From: Aquiflexum gelatinilyticum
GTDB lineage: Bacteria; Bacteroidota; Bacteroidia; Cytophagales; Cyclobacteriaceae
DNA length: 64,000 nt
Direction of reading: 5' to 3'
NCBI RefSeq assembly: GCF_024741135.1
Contig: NZ_JANSUY010000005.1
Span: 62,001 to 126,000 of the forward strand
The translations under genes were made by a program, and so were the position numbers. Position 1 is the stretch's first letter; each line of letters begins with the position of its first letter. A model generated the notes under the pieces. It saw only the letters and a program-made list of their open reading frames with translations, had not been told where the DNA came from and did not search any database. This document shows positions 61,344 to 64,000 of this stretch, in pieces.

Positions 61344-63755
61344 TTACTCACTCTTAAGGCTATCCACAGGATTCATCATAGCGGCTTTGAAAGCATGTGA
61401 ACTGACTGTTGCCAATGCAATCACAATTGCGATCATTCCTGCAAGGAGAAATACCCACCATTCGATTGCTATCCGGTAAGCAAAGTCCTGAATCCAGCTG
61501 TCAACCACATACCATGAAATCGGGATCGCAATCAGTATAGCTGCCAATATCAATTTCATAAAATCCTTGGATAGCATCACCACCACGCCACCAACAGATG
61601 CACCAAGGACTTTACGGATTCCGATTTCTTTGACCCGCTGTTCGGTGGTAAATGATACCAACCCAAACAATCCCAAACAGGATATTAGGATCGAAAGCAA
61701 GGTCAGCATGCCCACAATGGTATTCAAAGTCTGATCGGAACGGTACATTTCATTAAAGTGGTCATCCAAAAACTTATATTGAAATTCCTCTTCCGGTATC
61801 ATTGTGTTCCACACCGACTCGATATGTGCGATTGCTGCAGGAGCTGCATCGCCTTTGATTTTGACAGAGACCTCAGAATAGCCCCAATCTTTTTTGTTGA
61901 AAATGGCCAAGGACTCAATCTTATGGTGAAGGGAATTGAAGTTGAAATCCTTGGAAATACCCACAATCTGTCCCACAGAATCCATCCAAGCCAAGCCGAT
62001 GGATTGCCCGATCAAAGACTCAATCGGTCGGGTATTGCCTTCACTTTTGAGCAATTCTTTGGCGAGTGATTCATTGATGATAAATGCATTGCCGTTGTCA
62101 GAACTTATGTTCTGGTCAAAATCCCTGCCTGCGATCAAGTCGATTTGATACACATCAAGATAATCCGGATCAACCACTATATGGGAAGTGGAAAGGATTC
62201 TTTCAGGTCCATCTCCCCGGAATACAATTCCTGTCTGATGGAGATTATTACCAAGCCGTTGACCCGATCCGGTTACCTTTTCTATGGCTGGATTTGAAAG
62301 GAGTTCTTGCTTCATGGATTCATACCTCGAAAAGAAACGCTGATTCAAGGGAATGGTCAGCACCTGTTCATGGGAAAAACCGAGGTCCTTTTCCTGCATA
62401 AATCTGATCTGTTGTGTCGCAAAAAGTGTCGTGATAATCAGGAATACCGCACCCGCAAACTGGACAACGACTAGTGCATTTCTGAATTCTGATTTCTTAT
62501 TTCCAACTTCAGGTGATCCTTTCAACACTTTTGCCGGGCGGAAATTAGAAAGATAAAAGGCCGGATAAGTCCCTGAAAGCACGCCTACCACAACAGCCCC
62601 CAAAATGAGATTGAGCAAAAGAATAGGATTACTAAACAATGGGAAATCCAATTGTCTTTGGCTGAATTGATTGAGATATGGCAAAGCAAGCAAAACAATC
62701 CCAATCGCAAAAAACAAAGCAATCATGCTGATGAAAATGGATTCACCGATAAATTGGATAAACAATTGTGGTTTGGAAGCCCCTGAAGTTTTCCTCACCC
62801 CGATTTCCATGGACCTTCCTATGGACTTTGCGGAAGAGAGGTTTACAAAATTGATCCCGGCAATAAAAAGTACAATCAATGCGATGTAAAAAAACACCTG
62901 AGTATATGCTCCATCAAATTTTCTGTAATTAAAATAATCATGCGTAATCTCTGATGAATTTGCATGGATTTCTTGAATTGGTTGTAGGAAAAGCTCAAAC
63001 TCTTTCGCCCTTTCCTCCCCTAAATGGGACACAAGATATTCCGGAAATTTGGATTCGAGATTTGAAATGTTTGCACCATCTGCCAATTTGAGGTAAGTCG
63101 TATACCAATTGGCTTCCCAATCACCCATCGCCTGAGGACTAAAGTAGGTGCTAAAAGAAGTCAATCCTTCAAATTGCAAATGTGAATTGGCAGGGATATC
63201 CTCCATCACACCGGTAATCCTATAATAACTACTGTCCTGGGCGGAACTGAATACAGTCTTACCCATAGCCGGTTCATCACCGAAAATCAGTTTGGCAGAA
63301 GAAGCTGTCAGCACCATGCTATTTGGTTCCTTCAGGGCAGAATTTGGATCGCCTTCCAACATCCGAAAATCAAATAGGTCAAAAAATGAAGAATCTGCCC
63401 ATAAGATACTTTTGAGAGAAGTTTCTTTTTCTCCGTTTCTTAGTACCATTTCCCCACCTTGGGTTAGCCGGGTAAAGTTTATAACTTCAGGCATTTCCTC
63501 TAAGAGAGTTGGCCCCATTGGGTACATGGTCAGTGCTACCTTTTGGGGAGAAACCATACCCTCCCACTTTTGAACTTCATTGAGTCGGTAAGTATTCTTG
63601 GTTTGGAATCCATCAAAATCCCGCTCATAACTAACAAAAAGCATGATCATAATACATACAGCCATCCCAATAGAAAGACCGGAAATATTGAGAAAAGAGA
63701 AAAGTTTGTTTTTTCTCAGGTTACGCCAAGCTATTTTAAGGTAGTATGTCCACAT
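61344..63755 (-). CDS. FtsX/MacB-like ABC-transporter permease, second copy
   Basis: 803 aa from MWTYYLKIAWRNLRKNKLFS. It has the same two-fold layout as the gene at 43897: a MacB-type periplasmic domain, FtsX helices with EIGVRKTSGASKPQLFIQF, a second periplasmic domain, and FtsX helices with EIGIRKVLGASVGGVVVML. No ATPase or TolC gene is adjacent, so it is an orphan permease that must borrow an ATPase, as is frequent in this phylum. Upstream of its start lies degenerate repeat DNA. Confidence 0.92.
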   Translation of the reverse strand: MWTYYLKIAWRNLRKNKLFSFLNISGLSIGMAVCIMIMLFVSYERDFDGFQTKNTYRLNEVQKWEGMVSPQKVALTMYPMGPTLLEEMPEVINFTRLTQGGEMVLRNGEKETSLKSILWADSSFFDLFDFRMLEGDPNSALKEPNSMVLTASSAKLIFGDEPAMGKTVFSSAQDSSYYRITGVMEDIPANSHLQFEGLTSFSTYFSPQAMGDWEANWYTTYLKLADGANISNLESKFPEYLVSHLGEERAKEFELFLQPIQEIHANSSEITHDYFNYRKFDGAYTQVFFYIALIVLFIAGINFVNLSSAKSIGRSMEIGVRKTSGASKPQLFIQFIGESIFISMIALFFAIGIVLLALPYLNQFSQRQLDFPLFSNPILLLNLILGAVVVGVLSGTYPAFYLSNFRPAKVLKGSPEVGNKKSEFRNALVVVQFAGAVFLIITTLFATQQIRFMQEKDLGFSHEQVLTIPLNQRFFSRYESMKQELLSNPAIEKVTGSGQRLGNNLHQTGIVFRGDGPERILSTSHIVVDPDYLDVYQIDLIAGRDFDQNISSDNGNAFIINESLAKELLKSEGNTRPIESLIGQSIGLAWMDSVGQIVGISKDFNFNSLHHKIESLAIFNKKDWGYSEVSVKIKGDAAPAAIAHIESVWNTMIPEEEFQYKFLDDHFNEMYRSDQTLNTIVGMLTLLSILISCLGLFGLVSFTTEQRVKEIGIRKVLGASVGGVVVMLSKDFMKLILAAILIAIPISWYVVDSWIQDFAYRIAIEWWVFLLAGMIAIVIALATVSSHAFKAAMMNPVDSLKSE

Positions 63756-63761
63756 GGAATT

Positions 63762-63992
63762 TGAAGATTGGAAAATTGAAAGATTGGAAAATTTTAAAAT
63801 TTAAAGGTTGGAAAGCTGTAAGGTTGTAGTTGTTCTAGTTGTTGTAATGGTTGTAGTTGTTCCGCCACGGCGGACAGGTGTAATAATTGTCTGCTTCGCG
63901 TTGTCAGGTTGCGGAATCCGTCATTCTGAACTGCAGCCTGCAAAGGTGAAGAATCTCTTTAAATTGAGACTCTTCGCTTCACTCAGAGTGAC
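63762..63992 (+). repeat. Composite repeat module D
   Basis: GATTGGAAAATT-type repeats at 63766-63798, four 9-bp units (GTTGTAGTT, GTTCTAGTT, GTTGTAATG, GTTGTAGTT) at 63823-63858, a CCGCCACGGCGGA palindrome near 63863, then the hairpin repeat 63920-63992, nearly identical to module C. It runs towards the window edge. Confidence 0.85.
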
Positions 63993-64000
63993 GAATACTA

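Noticed and set aside
61075-61479. 134-codon frame on the + strand
   Set aside because: It runs through the 9-bp array, the hairpin repeat and the 7-bp array and overlaps the end of the FtsX gene. It is not a gene.

Overview
The window reads as chromosomal DNA of a member of the Bacteroidota, most likely Cytophagales (Cyclobacteriaceae/Algoriphagus-like). Supporting signs are TAnnTTTG-type -7 promoter boxes, two giant secreted proteins with type IX secretion (T9SS) sorting domains, many lipoproteins, orphan MacB/FtsX-like permeases, and the gene order prs-rplY-pth. The family-level assignment is inference. No prophage, insertion sequence, CRISPR array or replication origin is visible.

Bases 1-14200 are mostly housekeeping genes. 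They start with the 3' end of an RraA-family gene, a Tat-exported enolase-superfamily dehydratase and a BASS-type transporter, which look like a sugar-acid or carboxylate module. Then come thiL and methylmalonyl-CoA epimerase on the minus strand, an IscA-like carrier, gcvT, comB, and prs-rplY-pth. A SAM riboswitch with a good upstream promoter precedes metZ. A lipoprotein serpin and two DUF1801-type proteins close the section.

Bases 14250-21070 carry a heavy-metal efflux operon: a His-rich exported protein, a CusB/CzcB adaptor, a CusA/CzcA pump, a TolC-type channel and a small membrane protein. Bases 21080-33200 hold a sulfatase, FMN reductase, DinB-like protein, phosphofructokinase, a NYN/OST-HTH protein, mnmA, an M50 peptidase, a HAD phosphatase, a CAU-anticodon tRNA, an EamA transporter, a Ca/Na-type antiporter and a luciferase-like oxidoreductase. 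Bases 33200-47700 hold a TPR lipoprotein, small membrane proteins, an NmrA-like protein, an S41 peptidase, an ABC/TolC export locus and an exported methyltransferase.

Bases 47700-64000 are accessory and repeat-rich. Two giant T9SS cargo proteins (1470 and 1530 aa) flank a Tat-exported protein resembling a metallophosphoesterase that has lost its metal ligands, and three tandem tail-collar proteins. The two upstream regions share a GGAC-N17-GTCC inverted repeat and the two downstream regions share a long conserved stretch with a terminator, so the island probably grew by duplication and is co-regulated. A second FtsX-like permease closes the window.

Several spacers carry short-period tandem repeats (7, 8, 9 and 11 bp). 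The 7-bp arrays lie just upstream of ABC-transporter start codons. The 9-bp arrays belong to a composite repeat present in four copies.
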